The position numbers and the translations under genes were made by a program. Positions 1 to 13,700 of a stretch of 60,000 nt of DNA are shown piece after piece (the stretch's first letter is position 1; each line of letters begins with the position of its first letter). Where the stretch lies: contig NW_019091462.1 in assembly GCF_001949145.1 (NCBI RefSeq), positions 798,253-858,252 of the forward strand, given 5' to 3'. The stretch is from Acanthaster planci. Lineage: Eukaryota > Echinodermata > Asteroidea > Valvatida > Acanthasteridae. The notes under the pieces are model-generated. The model was given only the letters and a program-made list of their open reading frames with translations. It had not been told where the DNA came from and searched no databases.

Positions 1-1260
1 TACCCTTTTTATTTGTAATGTTTGTATTAAATGTCAATGTCCAAACCACATGGTATAGGGGCAAGGAAGACTTGAAATTTTTTTGTCACCGTTACTTAAC
101 ATGTTACTCAACTATTTTACTGATCAGTTTTGAATAATCGTTGTAAACGTCAAGGAAATGGAATCTAATGCAGCTTTTATATAACTGGACATTGAGTAAC
201 AAACTAATCCTGCTAAAACTACGTCCAAAACCTGCAATATAAAAAAGAAACAAAACGCACAAAAACATAATTCATTTGAAAATATAGGAATTAAAAGTTG
301 TAATGTTATGAGAGATTGAGAGAGAGAGTAACACTCCACTTGATGCTGTAATGGTCATGTCATAAAAGAGGCCTGCGACTTTCAGTAGAATAAAGCCAAA
401 AGCCTATGTAGGAATATCAAGATGAAGTCCATCTACTGGAGATGGGGTATTCGAATTTACAGTGTATTTTATAATGGCTTGGGGCAAGACAGCTGTTGTA
501 ACACGATTCGGTGGCAAGTTAGCTTCCATCGTGCAGTGAAAATCAATGGCAGAGCCTCTAGCCCCGTCAGATTTCCCGCGTTAAATTCCCGTGCTTTTTA
601 TGTGCACGCTCCAATCGGACGCCCAACTTAATGGATACAGGTGTCCCTCGATATACTATACCAACCACGATTTGCGATGAGGTTTTCCCCATCCAGAGTC
701 AATCATATCGAGCTACGGTACAGCCCTCCTGGCTGGGATAATATTAACAAATAAATGAAGTCTGTTTTTTTTTTTTTGTACGTGATCCGGGTTACATTGC
801 TGTTCTACAGTGTGACTGCATTCTTCCCCACGGTTGCTACGGAATTGGCAGGGGTGTGATTTTTATCAGTGTGTGCCGCCGTTGGGAATGCACACGTTAT
901 GGGTTACCGATCTGGTTTATAGATTCATGTGAGACCAAAGATAATTATCTTTTTTCATTTAGGGAAAGTTCGAGTTAAAGTTTTTTTAAATTTGGAAGAC
1001 AGATGAGAGCAGTTGATGGAACTGTCATTTCCAAAGTAGCAAGTTTTAGGTATCGTAATAGTACCTATATAAATGCATTGCGGGTTTTCCTGTTGCTTAA
1101 TAAATATAACACGAATCAATAGTTAGGAACGCAGATATATTGTTTGTGCAAGAAATGAAAGTATTTGTAGTGACCATCGTAACTTATAGGATCAGTTATC
1201 TATTTTTTCCACAGTGTGTTTGATATATTTATTTTTCTAGCCGTGAGCATGCCGTTTTAC
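1..1260. other. GUCY1A intron after exon 6
   Basis: Intron continuing off the left edge. It holds short purine repeats near 310-330 and a T-run near 764-776. No exon or RNA gene is seen. Confidence 0.7.
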
Positions 1261-1746
1261 CTTGTAGATGTCTAAGATTCCACAGAAGTCGTCGAATTGC
1301 GTGTAGAGTTTATTCAACATGCCGATGACAGTGAAGGGCGTACAGTTCGAACAGATGGCTGTGAAGCCAACAATGTCAGAGAAGAGCATGGTCACGTGGT
1401 CCATGTTACTTGGTGCCAGCACTTCCCCAGCCCAGAGCTTCTCGGCCACGTCTGCAGGGAAGATTAGATTCAGCAAGTCCACATTCTTCTTCTTCTCCAA
1501 CTCCAGCTGATTTCCGGCTTGCAGGATGCGAGCTTTCAGCTTATCCATTCGTTTCTTGAGGCCGTCCTGGGCCTTGTTTTGTTCGCCTACTAGGATCAGG
1601 TCCCTGGTGGCATCATGAATGGGGATATCAGCTAGGTACAATCCCCTCCCTGTCAGTTCCTCTAGGTTGCCCACCTTGGGTGATCCTAGGAACAAAATGG
1701 TATCACTCTCAGGGATGTGAATCATCTGTCCTCGCACCGTAGTCCC
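1261..1746 (-). CDS. GUCY1A: GUCY1A exon 6 (HNOXA end, linking helix, start of cyclase domain, residues 373-534)
   Basis: The acceptor is cctcttcctccacag and the donor TACAAG|gtaaaa, both phase 0. It encodes [40 protein letters not shown], the coiled linker and [16 protein letters not shown], ending GILDIYK. The protein should continue into the V-E-T-I-G-D-A-Y motif in the next exon; the few codons read past the donor (to the stop at 1237) are intronic. This is the leftmost exon of the gene in the window. Confidence 0.96.
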
Positions 1747-4700
1747 CTGTGGAGGAAGAGGACAAGCAAACACTGCCGTCACTATTTTCAACCACCATGC
1801 CATTGTTCCGTAAACTAGATCTACACCCCCCCAGAGCGTCCCAGTTTGCACAGAATATATGGATATGGCTAAAATCAATATAAGTTTCTAGGGTACTTTT
1901 AATGAAGGTGTAACCTGTAGTATCGGGCACCAATAAATATCTCTCATGAGATATCTAAAGTGCCCCAACTTCCTTTAAGAGCCGTTTTCATCTAGGTTCA
2001 GATCAACTCATTGGTTTCAGGGTTTCACGGGATCAGTCAATTAAGGAACGTGCCTCCGGCAGTTTAAAGCCTGCTGGTGTCCTAATAATGTTTGGATTTC
2101 AAAATGAATACCTTCCCAAAAAAAGTCCACGATTTCCAGAACTTACGGCGTGGTATTCAAATATGCACAGTGTAGGTAGAAAACGGTAGGTTCTATGAAG
2201 AATTTATTGTTCGTAGTAGGATAATAGCTCTTTTGCAATTAAAATCTATTTAATATAAAATGGAGTAAATTTGTATTTTACTTTTATCGAAAATGGATAG
2301 TTTATCAAAGGCATAATTTCCCATATTATCGCCAAGTAAATAAACAGAATATACTAAATTAACTGCATACAGCATTGTCCGTTGTTAAAAATGTACACTC
2401 TGTACATTGTACACTGTACAGATGGTTTGCAAAGGTCCAGTCAACTTTCTGATTTAACTTAAACAAGGATGAGATTGGAACGGGTGAATCATCTCGATGA
2501 TAGCCATACGCATGACTATGAAGTCAAAGTTGAAACGCGGATTGAAGCGACAAGACAGCCGGACGCATTTAGAATCGTCGGGGGACTTCATTCTGTGCTC
2601 TACGCAAACGACGTACCTGGACATATCACTCGAAATTCCTTCAATTCTTCTTTAAATATTTTCGGCTGCACAGACAAATCAAATTCAAGTAGTCACTCTT
2701 CAGATGTCATATAACCCCACTGACATCACGCCATCTCTACTTTTTTCTTTGTGTGTATGGTGACGTGACAGTTGAAAATATTTGCTCTTTAGTATTCTGC
2801 AGAGTAAATAGCAATTCAGTTGGCCTAGTTCCATCACAACTGTCAACCAATCACGTCATCAGAAATGGCTTCAGGAAGTTTCTTTAAAATTCAGTACTTC
2901 AGATTTGGCTATTTTTACAGTCTTCAGAGTTATCCCTCTAAATTCAGTTTTTTAAATGATGGATTCCTCGTGCAAAAAAACCTTGTTAGGACATGGCACA
3001 GAGGTGTTAATGTCTCAATTTTCTGACTTCAGAAGTGGAAAGGTTAAATCTAATAGGCCTACATCACACTGTTCTTTTTGATCATATTACAAATTAGAGT
3101 CAAGGAGAAATGCACAAAACCTGCTTTAAGTAAGTATGCTTGTGGTAATAACATAGCATTAGAAGATGCCTCGTGGGTGCATAATGTGACGAGAAAACAC
3201 TTGACCACAATCACGTAGGGTATAATGAATGATGGCATTTGAAAATAAAGACGATAACGGTGGTGCATATTGTTCAGATCACTGTGTGCAGTGTATTGGG
3301 AATATTATTATCACCGAAAACAGTTCTCATAACGTATGTTTGCGCGTTGAAAGCCACAGTCTTGTTAAATGCTGGAATGAAACAGATCCTTCCCCACGCA
3401 TCCTGAAGTGTGCACAGCCCATGCCAAACTCTGAACTCATGATGTTATACTGACGTAGGAATGGCACGTCATCTATCATCCCCTTCCGAATCTAGAAAAT
3501 TTTGGATTTCATTAACCCATTTTCTATCAGGCAGGGGAAAATAAATTGAATAACATTCATCTGAAGGTCGCTGATGAACGGTTGAGGTTTTTTTTTTGTT
3601 CCACATTGAGAGGGGTAGTGAGTGATATTTTGGCATGCATTTAATAACATTGATGACTGTCACGCTGTATGGTTTGGCACACTGTACTATTTGTACACTG
3701 ACGCCATTAGGGCCGTTGACTGTCGCCCCTATGTCCCCCCCTCAGTTTCATGCACAGTGATTGCCAACAAACTGTCAAAATGGTATCAGGCTTTCTGTAA
3801 AAAACAATTGCTATTTCAAAATCCTTAAAATCCCTTGGCCAGCCAGTAAGAAGAGGTGTATCTACGCTATTTGCAGCCATTGATATCCCAAGAGAGAACG
3901 GTTGGTTTATCAGTTGGCCTTGGTAATGAGTTGTGATATCAAGCCTGGGGCAACGGGCGCAAGGCAATACGTCATGTGTCAGTAGGCATTTGGCATACCT
4001 TGCGCTTTGGTAACCCGTCCATGGCCATTGAGCTTGGCTGACTGTCGCCAGTCCTGTCAGCGAGATAAATTGGCCATGCGAAAAGATCTTTTCAATGGTT
4101 TAATGCATCAGATTGGGGTAGGTGTGATGAACTATTGGACAGTTCGTCTTCTCAGTCACAGTAAAGATGCCTTAAAACGGAATAAAATAACCTTGAATTT
4201 AGCCTTTCGAATAATCCTTCACTACTTGTTCAAGTACCGGTATCTGTGACTTCTTTTTATCCCAATTTATCAATGATACAGCGCCCTCTACTGACAAAAC
4301 ATGAAGCCATTATTGACCGCTACACTTCTGGCGATTCTTTGCATGATGACATTCAGATCAGATTACCCTCCAGCATACCTCGGGCGATATGGAACTGTTC
4401 AGGTGATGAACATCACAAAGGTCGATTGTTGTTGCGAAGACTGTAATATTTAAGTAGCTGGATCTATGTGTACAATATCTCGGATTAATGTTTCGACTTT
4501 TTCCAGTCATGGCCATGAACAAAATGAGCTTAACAACGAATGAACAACAGCGATTTTCCCTATCCTATATTGATGGGGATTTTGTAAATGTCGTTATTAA
4601 AAGGTCTGTAATATGTGGAGATTAAAATCTGGGCGTTGGGTTTGGACTGGAATCGCCTCAGCGACTTATTGCACCTGCCGACTGCTGTCTGGTTTCACAC

Positions 4701-7700
4701 CGTGTCTCCTTCTGGTACCACACTTAATGAAATTTCTGACATCTTTAATATTTAAATAAAACCTGCCCCAGGAATAGGAGAGGGTGATCCCATATATCAA
4801 GCAACAGAGATGTTGTTAAGAAGTCCATGAATTCGTCAAACAGTGTTATATACATGTTGCATTTTTTCTGACTGTGACTTACAGAACTTCAGAAGGCAAC
4901 TTCTATTTTAATACCTTAATTCTTTCACGCTGCTGCATCGACAGATAAAATGTTCATGACAGCAGATATAATTATACTATGAAATATTGTGTGAGGTGCA
5001 AAGCCTGTCAGCAGCAGCTATTATCTCAGCCACACCTTAGTAGATCACATTTCAGTATCACAAGCTTGTAGCCTTTATTAATTGGCATAGATTTTTCAAA
5101 TTACGTGTATAAAAGCTGTTTTGGCCAGGTGTACGTTAATTTTGAACTTACCTCAGTTGTTCCATCTTTTGACTTTGTCGATAACCCAATACCCGTCGAC
5201 TGCAAGATGAAGGACTTGTTGATATGCCCCAAGACCCGGTCAAAGGTTACGGGCTGGATGTCGGGCGACAGCACCTTGAAATAGGAGTTGAAGTTGAGTC
5301 CATTGCTTGAGGCACGTGAGGAAAACATCCGCATAACCGTGTCCCCCACCTGAAGAATGGTCAGCTGTCGATTGAACATCACATGGAAGGGGAAGGCAGC
5401 GCAGAAGGTGGAGACACTGATCTTAGAGGATAGGTGTCGTGGGGAGGTAGCCCTGTCTACCGTGCCGTTCTGCAGGTTCTTGGTACCGTTCCTCTGGTCG
5501 TCTAGTAGGGGTTGTATAGCATAAACACAGTGGTCACAGCCATGACCCCTCTGCTTGACCAGTTCCACCTGCACGAAGGTATTAAAGAGCAAGATGGAGG
5601 CCATTCTGATCTGTCCCATCATGCTTAGCTCCAAGCTGTGACTTCTGGTGTAAAAGTGAAGAAGTAGCATGCCGTCTGCTTGTGTTGAACATCGATAGGA
5701 CGGAGTGTGAGACTTCAAGACCAAATATGCAAAGAAAGGCAAAAGGTTGATCAGGCAAAAATACAAATAAATAAACAATTTCACGGTTTGTATAAAGTAT
5801 GGTCCACAGGTACTTTGTTTGAACTCAATTGAATAAGATAGCCAGGGAAGGAAAGGTTGTTTTATCAGTACATATCCAGACTTGAAATATTGGAGTGGGA
5901 GTTCCATCACACGTTTCACTGCAATTAACAGTCTGTGAAACCCACAATATCATTGCAACTAGCTTACAAAACCATTTGTGCTTTGCCTAGTTGGACGGTA
6001 TTTCTCACCCTCAAATGTTCCTCGTTGATAACCCCTTGAGCTAAAATGTGCTCGTAGAAACCATCAATGTTTCCATAAAAATCAGCCAATGTGCCCCCAA
6101 GGGACCCAATGACGGCACCATACCGCTCGAAACACAGACAGAAGAACTCCTCTCCAAAACTGTCCATGAGTTTTCGATATTCCAATCCTGAAGGATACAA
6201 AAACATAATGACATGTTTCAAAGTAAAGCCTTTTACCATAAGGTTTCTTTGAGTTGTCAGTTACAAGAACGTTTGTTTCTGCTACTTAAGTCGAAAAGAT
6301 AATAGTATACATGTATATACAAAAGCCTCGGCCCCAACAGACTGACATCTACTTTTATTAAATTGCTTTCTGCGTTTTTGCGCACCCTTGTAATATCCCA
6401 TGGTGATCACGACATGTAACACAGCAATGAACAATATTGCGTTGATGTAATGCTCAAAAGCTTCTTATGTTTGCTAGGCTAGTCCTAATCATTCATATTT
6501 AACGATCACATTTTTGCACTTGACAGAATTTGGATAACTGTGATTCTCCGATAACTCGACCACCTGTTATACAATCTTGCTAATGACAAAACGATCCATA
6601 CTGACGCTGATTAAGTCCACAGCGCGCCGAGGCTATCGTGCGTATATGTTTCGTTATAGATGGTTACTTCGAAGGGTAATTTGGCCAATGGTCGGTTGCC
6701 ATATAAGGGGTCGTCAAGTTTCATTGTATAAACGTATTCAAAGTCGACGAGAAAATGGAAGAGATTGTGGAAAACCTCGTGCTACTATAAACTTTCAGGT
6801 TTCCCTATGCTAAATATGTAACGTTACAACCTGATTTCCATCCTGGTAAAATGAAACTTAATATTATAAAACAGAAAACATAAAGTCGGGATGTAGCCTG
6901 CCTTTTTGTTTGGCTTAAAAATGTGAAGTCAATACCCTTGTGGTGCAGTAGCACCACCTTTGTGGTGCATTAGCAGAATTTTTCCCTTCGCTGTACGATA
7001 TTTACTTGCTATACATGTATATGAAATACACTGAGTTTTTCTAGTCAAGGTAGCGTATGCATGGATGAGATGTAAATAAATCAAAATGATTTTGATCTCA
7101 TCCATGTGTCTAATTGAATTTGTCTTTTAATATTGTAGCCCAGTTTCGGGTTCCTTACACCTGTCGGTATCACCGAGATAGAGGTTCTTAAAACGATCGT
7201 TATCCGACTCTGTCACCTCAGTTGGGGCTGGGATGGTAGGCTGTGAGATGACAGCTGAGTCCATAAACTTAAAGAGGACGTTATGTCTCAGGAAAATGTC
7301 ACATGAAAACCACTCCCTCTAGCGATTGTTTGTATTTCTTAGGTGCCTTTCCTTCGGCAAAGTTTGGGCAATACCACTGGCAAGTAATGATCAGAATTTT
7401 TCCGTAATGACCCTGCTTGGCAGTATTAAAAGAGTCAATGTTTTTCATCTTCAGTATGAATGTGAGTTGCATGTTGCACGGAGAATTTCATGGCTGATAG
7501 TTTTGTTATATAAGAGCAATTGGGTTTAGATAATTACCGAAATGTAACATGCTCTCAAGAAATTAGTTTTACATTTATTTCCAATAAGGCCGCCGCTTCA
7601 ACGCTCCCATCTGGCTCTCTGTAAGATCCATGGATTGTGACAGAGAAGAACATGAAGCCGAATTTCACCATGCTATGATACAGAACCTCGTTGAAAGGAA

Positions 7701-10700
7701 CTTGCCGAAGTAGAACTCAACTGCCAGTGGTGAGTGCAGATGTCAAATTTCACTGAATTTTCGATTAGTTGTGAGACTGGGAGAACATATCACTTCTCCA
7801 CTGATCTATTCCTTGTTATTACAGTTATTGAAAAAATGATTAATGCCATTGATGATGGGATCATATCCTGTGAACCGTACTGCTATAGGGCATGTGATAA
7901 AAGTACCGTTAAGCTGGGGTGATGGTCACAACCATATTAGTGTAACCTTGCGGATTTAATTTACATCTCATACATCTAACACTGCATGATAGAGTTTCGT
8001 TGTAAGATCTGCTCTGCATGTATGGTCATGCACACAGCCAATAGCGTTCCCTGTAACGACGCGAAAGTCACGTTCTGTTTTCTCGCCCCTTCCCTGTGCT
8101 TCGTGCCACTAGACTGCGATTAACCAAAGCGCTTGTCGGTCTTATAAACACGCCAGAGACTGTCCTGAACAGAGGGGGAAGACCGCATGACACCAATATT
8201 GAAATGTTCCCCCTCGGCACCGCCAATTAAATGAAAACGGAAGGTTCAATCCACTGATGGCGGGCGAAATGCCAGGTTGTCTATATGCCCTATGTTCAAG
8301 TGTTCTCTACAAGAGGGGAGGCAGACCTGTCGGTTGAACAGGGAGATCATGAATAAATGGATTCTATAAATCCCCAAATCAAAAATGAAAGCAGTCTTTC
8401 TTGCTGAAATATGGGTCAGTGAGTTTCTATTCTAAATTCAATCTTCCTCTTGCATACCCTGCTCAATCGATACAAAGATAATACAGTAGCGCGGCTATAC
8501 CTATACTTGGTACAAGCATAGACTTCAAGGATTTTCAGTCGTAGATATGATCTGCAGTGCAAAGAGTCCCAGAGTGAAATTGTCTCCTAATGACGTCATT
8601 TGACGCTGAAAATGCGCGTCATCCTTTACTCTTCCCATTTTTAAAATGTGTGCAAAGAGTGGCTAGGCAGGCTTTAGTGACGATCGAGGATAGTCTTTAT
8701 TCAGGCATATCTGCACGTCCGCCTTTTGCCCGTCTGATACTAGTCAATATCAGGTTGCCAGATACGCTGCCAAGCGAAGCTTCTTCAATATTTGAGAAAT
8801 TTAAATCCAAGAAAAAGAACTTGTCCTTTAAATTTGTTCGGGTTGAGATTTTAAAGGTGAGAGATCCTTTAAAATTGCAATGGTTGAAATGTTTCCTATT
8901 TCCTTCATCCATAAAAAACACAAAAGTATTCAAAACTGTTCTTTGATAAGCAACAGAACTGCAGAATTCCTGGTTACTATTTCTAATTAAACTCAATCGA
9001 GGATTCAATATGCATCCATTCAAACCTTTTGGCTACTAACAAACAGAGGACTAAAAGATTATTTTGATCTCGACTGTTGTATTTTGGTATGCCTCCTGCT
9101 TCCTTGCAAGTTCCACATCACATTCACACTTCACAGTGATCACAGTCATTACACATTTTGCAGATTCTGTAAATTACCATGCGATGGCGAAAATAAAGAT
9201 TTATAACAAAGCATGACCATAGAGAATCCACCCGATTAAAGTTATTGTTTCAAACAGCTTATCTCCTAGAGGTGACGTTTTACGTCATATTTAAGCAGCT
9301 AGCCCTTTTAAATGGGACGATGTTCAAGAGTAGGCACACAAGATTATATGTATAGACTCTTGGCTCGTGCCTTCCCAGTTGGGGTGTAGGTAACTTCAGA
9401 GTACTTAGCATCTTCAGCGACATTCCTCGCGTTCTCGGCGGTCCAAAACCGATTCTATCCCCGCACCGCGTAGGCGCCAGATCCCACCGTGGACTGGGGC
9501 ACCCTACCGACCCTCCCAGACTCGCGTAACGGCATTGGAGACTGAAGATGATTTATCAACAGAGTATTTTCCTTTCGAAGTGAAAGCACCGAGAAACGGT
9601 TATCTTTTTGACGGGAGTCGTTGACGTTCAGTGGGATCTTAACTGCAAAAGAGCGTGCTACTTGAAGGTTGCACTTTCTTTGATGAGCATAATATAACGA
9701 CCACGCGCTGCGGGGCAAATTAGTTTGAACACACTAGTCGTCTTTCAAAAACAGCTATAGGGTGAAAAACATTTGCATCTTCATGTAGTTCTCTTGCAGA
9801 CCAGTGATATATTTGCCGATGTTTGTACAGTGAGAGGGATTCTAACTACCGATTACAGAGATACTTCCTTAGCGGTCAATATTGGTCATTTGATTTCTAA
9901 AGTCACCCGTGCTCATGTTGGAAATTCAAATTTATTCATTTTCACCAACATAGTTTTACCTCTAAGGAGTTGAATCCTAATAATACAGGGAGAAACACAA
10001 GATAATTTGGTATTAACTTTCAACTTTGCTCACTAATTAAGCAGATTAAAAAAGCAATGGTGTGAACCAAATTTTAATAAAGAGTAATTGTGAACAGGAA
10101 TGAAGCATGGACTAGGAAAGGATTTTCGGGAGGTTTAGGTGAGCATGCTTACCTAATATGGAAGCTGCTTTGTGTGTTATTTGACATACATAACCCTCGT
10201 CGAACGGTTCATACTCTGGTTCCTCCTCATCCCCGACCTGGAAGTCATGTAACCCTAACGTTTTTCTGTCAAAAAAATGACGGTTAAAGGACACAGTCAG
10301 GAAAATAAGATTATGTTAAGCGCAATTCAGAGCAATACTAGTAAGTAACCTTAAATTTTTCGAGGGAGACAAATAGGGTTTTCTCGATATTTCGAAACGT
10401 TTTTGTTCCAGTTCACAAGCTGCATGTACAAATTCGCATAATACCTCTTTTAAGTAGTGTGGAAGCGTTTTCATTTGGGGTTGTGTTTACTTACATGAAT
10501 TTATCAACGTCTGTTCTACCATGAGTGCACACAATTCGGTGCAATGTTTGCCGCACAAGAGCCATCTGAAAAGAAACAGTTTTGTTGTTAAAATGAATAT
10601 TAAGGCAGAATTTTAATGCAACATTAGGTGGTCGCTTCATTTAAGCTTTGTAGTCTTATCTTGGTATATTCATCTGTGACCAGCACATTGCTCGTTGGCC

Positions 10701-13700
10701 TCGCTTAAAATCACGATATTTGACCTAGCTTAAGAAACTGCATGTTTTTAGCAAAACACTTCATCTTAAGGTGTACGACATAACGCTGTCACATTACAAC
10801 GTGATACTCAAAGTTATATGGTTATATACATGTATGTATTGCCCTAGAGGGATAACGTTTATATAAAGCCCCAGAACTTCTGTCAGAATATCGTTTAAGG
10901 TAAGGAAGTTGAGTCTTCATTTTAAAACTTCTGGTAGTGTTTGATAAATAGCATTTTCTAATATTTATACTTTATTTTGGAATTGAATACGGGCATAGAA
11001 ACCATCTTCACAACATTAAGTGGAAATCTTTTATGGGTAATTATAATTTGGAGTTACACGCTCGATCGCTTCACAAGTGCAGGTCTACAGGTAGCACGAT
11101 CATTTTCCTGAGATGTCTTACTACTGCTCCATAAATGCATGAAGTTAATCTTGAAATGGCCGAGGGTGGAATATGTTTCACGCTTCTTGTCAAATGCAAC
11201 CAATTCGATAATTTTCCCCGCGATTTCTGTTTGACTGGCGCGAAAACTGAAACATACGCAGATCCCCACGAGGCCTAGTGGCTCCATCACAAACGCCCGT
11301 ATTGCTCGTTAGTAACAAGGCGTGATGAAGTCAATTTGTTGCATTGATCCAGGTGTGCGTTGGGGCGCTATAGTGGGAAAACCCCAAGGGTTTAAGAGGG
11401 GTGAATCTCCAGAACAGCACGAAAAGGGTACGAAGGAAAATATGATTTGGAGTTTCACGCTCGATCGCTTCAATCATTATGTCTTTGTAAGATTGACAGT
11501 CTGAATATAATGTGTGAATTATACTATGTGTATTTACCATTTTTCTTGAAGATCTTTCCTCTTGCCTTATCCAAAGTAAACCAAATTCTGTATACTGCGA
11601 TAAATTTCTTTGGCATAGTTGATTTGTTTTAATACCATTCGCTTATTGAACAAGTATGCAAAGGGCTACCACGCTGGCACTAAAACTAATTTCATTTCCA
11701 GGATAGAGTCAAGTATAAGTGGCATCCAACCCGCAGGTTTTCCCATTGAATGCTCATTAATACAACAGCGCAAATCTGCCAAGTCTTGCAGTTTATTTGA
11801 TCAGTTTCCATCAGCAACAGTGCGAGTCAATCTTGTTGATTAGCTCACGTGTACCACGGGGAATTAACGGGCACGTTGCCGTCGATTAACGTACCATTTG
11901 CACCGAGTGACGGTAATACTTGTAGGTTACGTTAAGCACTCCTATGGGAATACTCGTTAACCGTCTTTTGATTGGCTTTCCTATAAAATTCCGAACACTA
12001 CTGAAAAAATCAAATGCTCGAAAGTCGCTAGGCATCAGAGGTGATTTTCTTTATAAAGATGAATTGAACATTGATAATCCAACGACCAAACATAGACATT
12101 ATGTAAAAAAGTTTCCGTGTCCCCGAAGAACGATCAGTTTACAAAGTCGAAGTCATCATAGTTATTACAATGAAAACGAGAGATATCTTTGAATGTTTGA
12201 ATATACATTCTCTACGATTTCCAAAATGCGTGTGGATAGAGCACCAAGAGTGAGACGCTGCCACTACCTGTAAGACAGAGTTGGAGTGAACGGAAATGAC
12301 CGATGTCTCGGCCAAAGCACTATATCATCACAGCGGTCAAGGGAACAGGTTTACCTCTCGCGCCTCAACAACCTTGTGATCTTTTCCAGTTTTATACTCC
12401 CGCAGGGGCATCGGATCAAGCCAGCAAAGTTGCAAACCTCACAGCGTTCAACTCTCAAGCTCCGGCTGCAGATGCTCGGCTAAAGCGCCCCGTGAATGGG
12501 GAGTGTTTTGAAAGTTGCCAGTAAATTTGCTCAACCGTAATCTGATTTGACGGGCATTACTCACAGGTCACATTTAGTGATGTCCCGTAAAAAATGGAGG
12601 CGCTAACTATAAAGTGTTTGATGGGCCATTCATTTCAAGTCCATAGCAAGGAAGGAAAAAAATCCTTACTGTGGACAGCGTAGGGTTTAATTACGTAGTT
12701 TTTAAAAATGAAATTTAGGTTTCTTGATTAACATATATTTCTTATGCTCCACCCTACAAATCTAACACACAGGTGCTTGTACATAATGTTATTAGTATCA
12801 AATAGGTCAGCATAACACAATATGTTTATTAATATAGGTCTTTATGGTTAAATCAAGGAAAAGCTGTGATTATTGTCAAGGTAGTGTAACAAATTAATAT
12901 TTTGTCTCTAGGATGAGTTCTGAGTTTCGTGCTCTTTACGGATCTCCCGTTAAATGCATGCGCCTGATTGGTCTGATTGGTGATCCATAGTCACTCCATA
13001 TCATCCAAGGTCACGTTTGGGGCTTCTGGTCAAATTTCCAGACCCGTGAATGTTTCGGGAAACGTTTGTAAAATGAAAACTGGTCCTCTTACTCTCAGAA
13101 AAACCACCTGCGTATCAGGTTATCTCACCAGGGACTTAAGTATCCATACAAGAGTATTTTGGCCAACTTACAATCGATTTTGCTAATTCTCGATTATAAA
13201 TATTTTAGAATATTATGTAACTGCGTAATTTTGGCAATTTCCCGTTTTGGTCTTGCGTCCTTATGCAAGATGAACAGTCTGATACAGTCGAACTGTTCAT
13301 GGTTGGAGAGTCACCTTCACGACCTGCTGTCTGACATTGGCCATAAACATGTTTTCGAAAATAACGTGCCATCGCAGTGCGAGAATGTTGTCAACCAATA
13401 TTCACCTCCGGTGCATATTTTTCCGTCATATCGCATCGATTGACAGCCAGACTGCTGAATCTTCTTCAAAGTGTCTTTTTTCATGATCCACTAACAAAAG
13501 GAAAACCCGCGCTTTTTGTTCACCATTGATCAACCAGCAGGAGACACAAGGCTAACAGATAAAAAACCGCCAACTACAAATTTGCTTGACCTAGATCTGT
13601 TACACAGGGGGGCTCCATACACCTATCAAACACGTATTCGAGGGACCTCTCATATGACGTATCCACACTAACATTGCCGATCGTGATACAACAAAACACC

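Larger units (their letters stand above)
6188..10194. other. GUCY1A intron between exons 3 and 4
   Basis: It contains the small hairpins at 6940 and 7060. Overlapping open frames on both strands at 8590-9023 are long for chance but carry no recognisable motif. Confidence 0.65.

Noticed and set aside
1747-1878. Upstream extension of the cyclase exon to 1878
   Set aside because: Preceded by a clear polypyrimidine tract and acceptor at 1747; the extra residues do not resemble the family.
8590-9023. Overlapping frames of 118 (plus) and 108 (minus) codons
   Set aside because: Neither has recognisable motifs; mutual overlap on opposite strands and position in an intron argue for chance.
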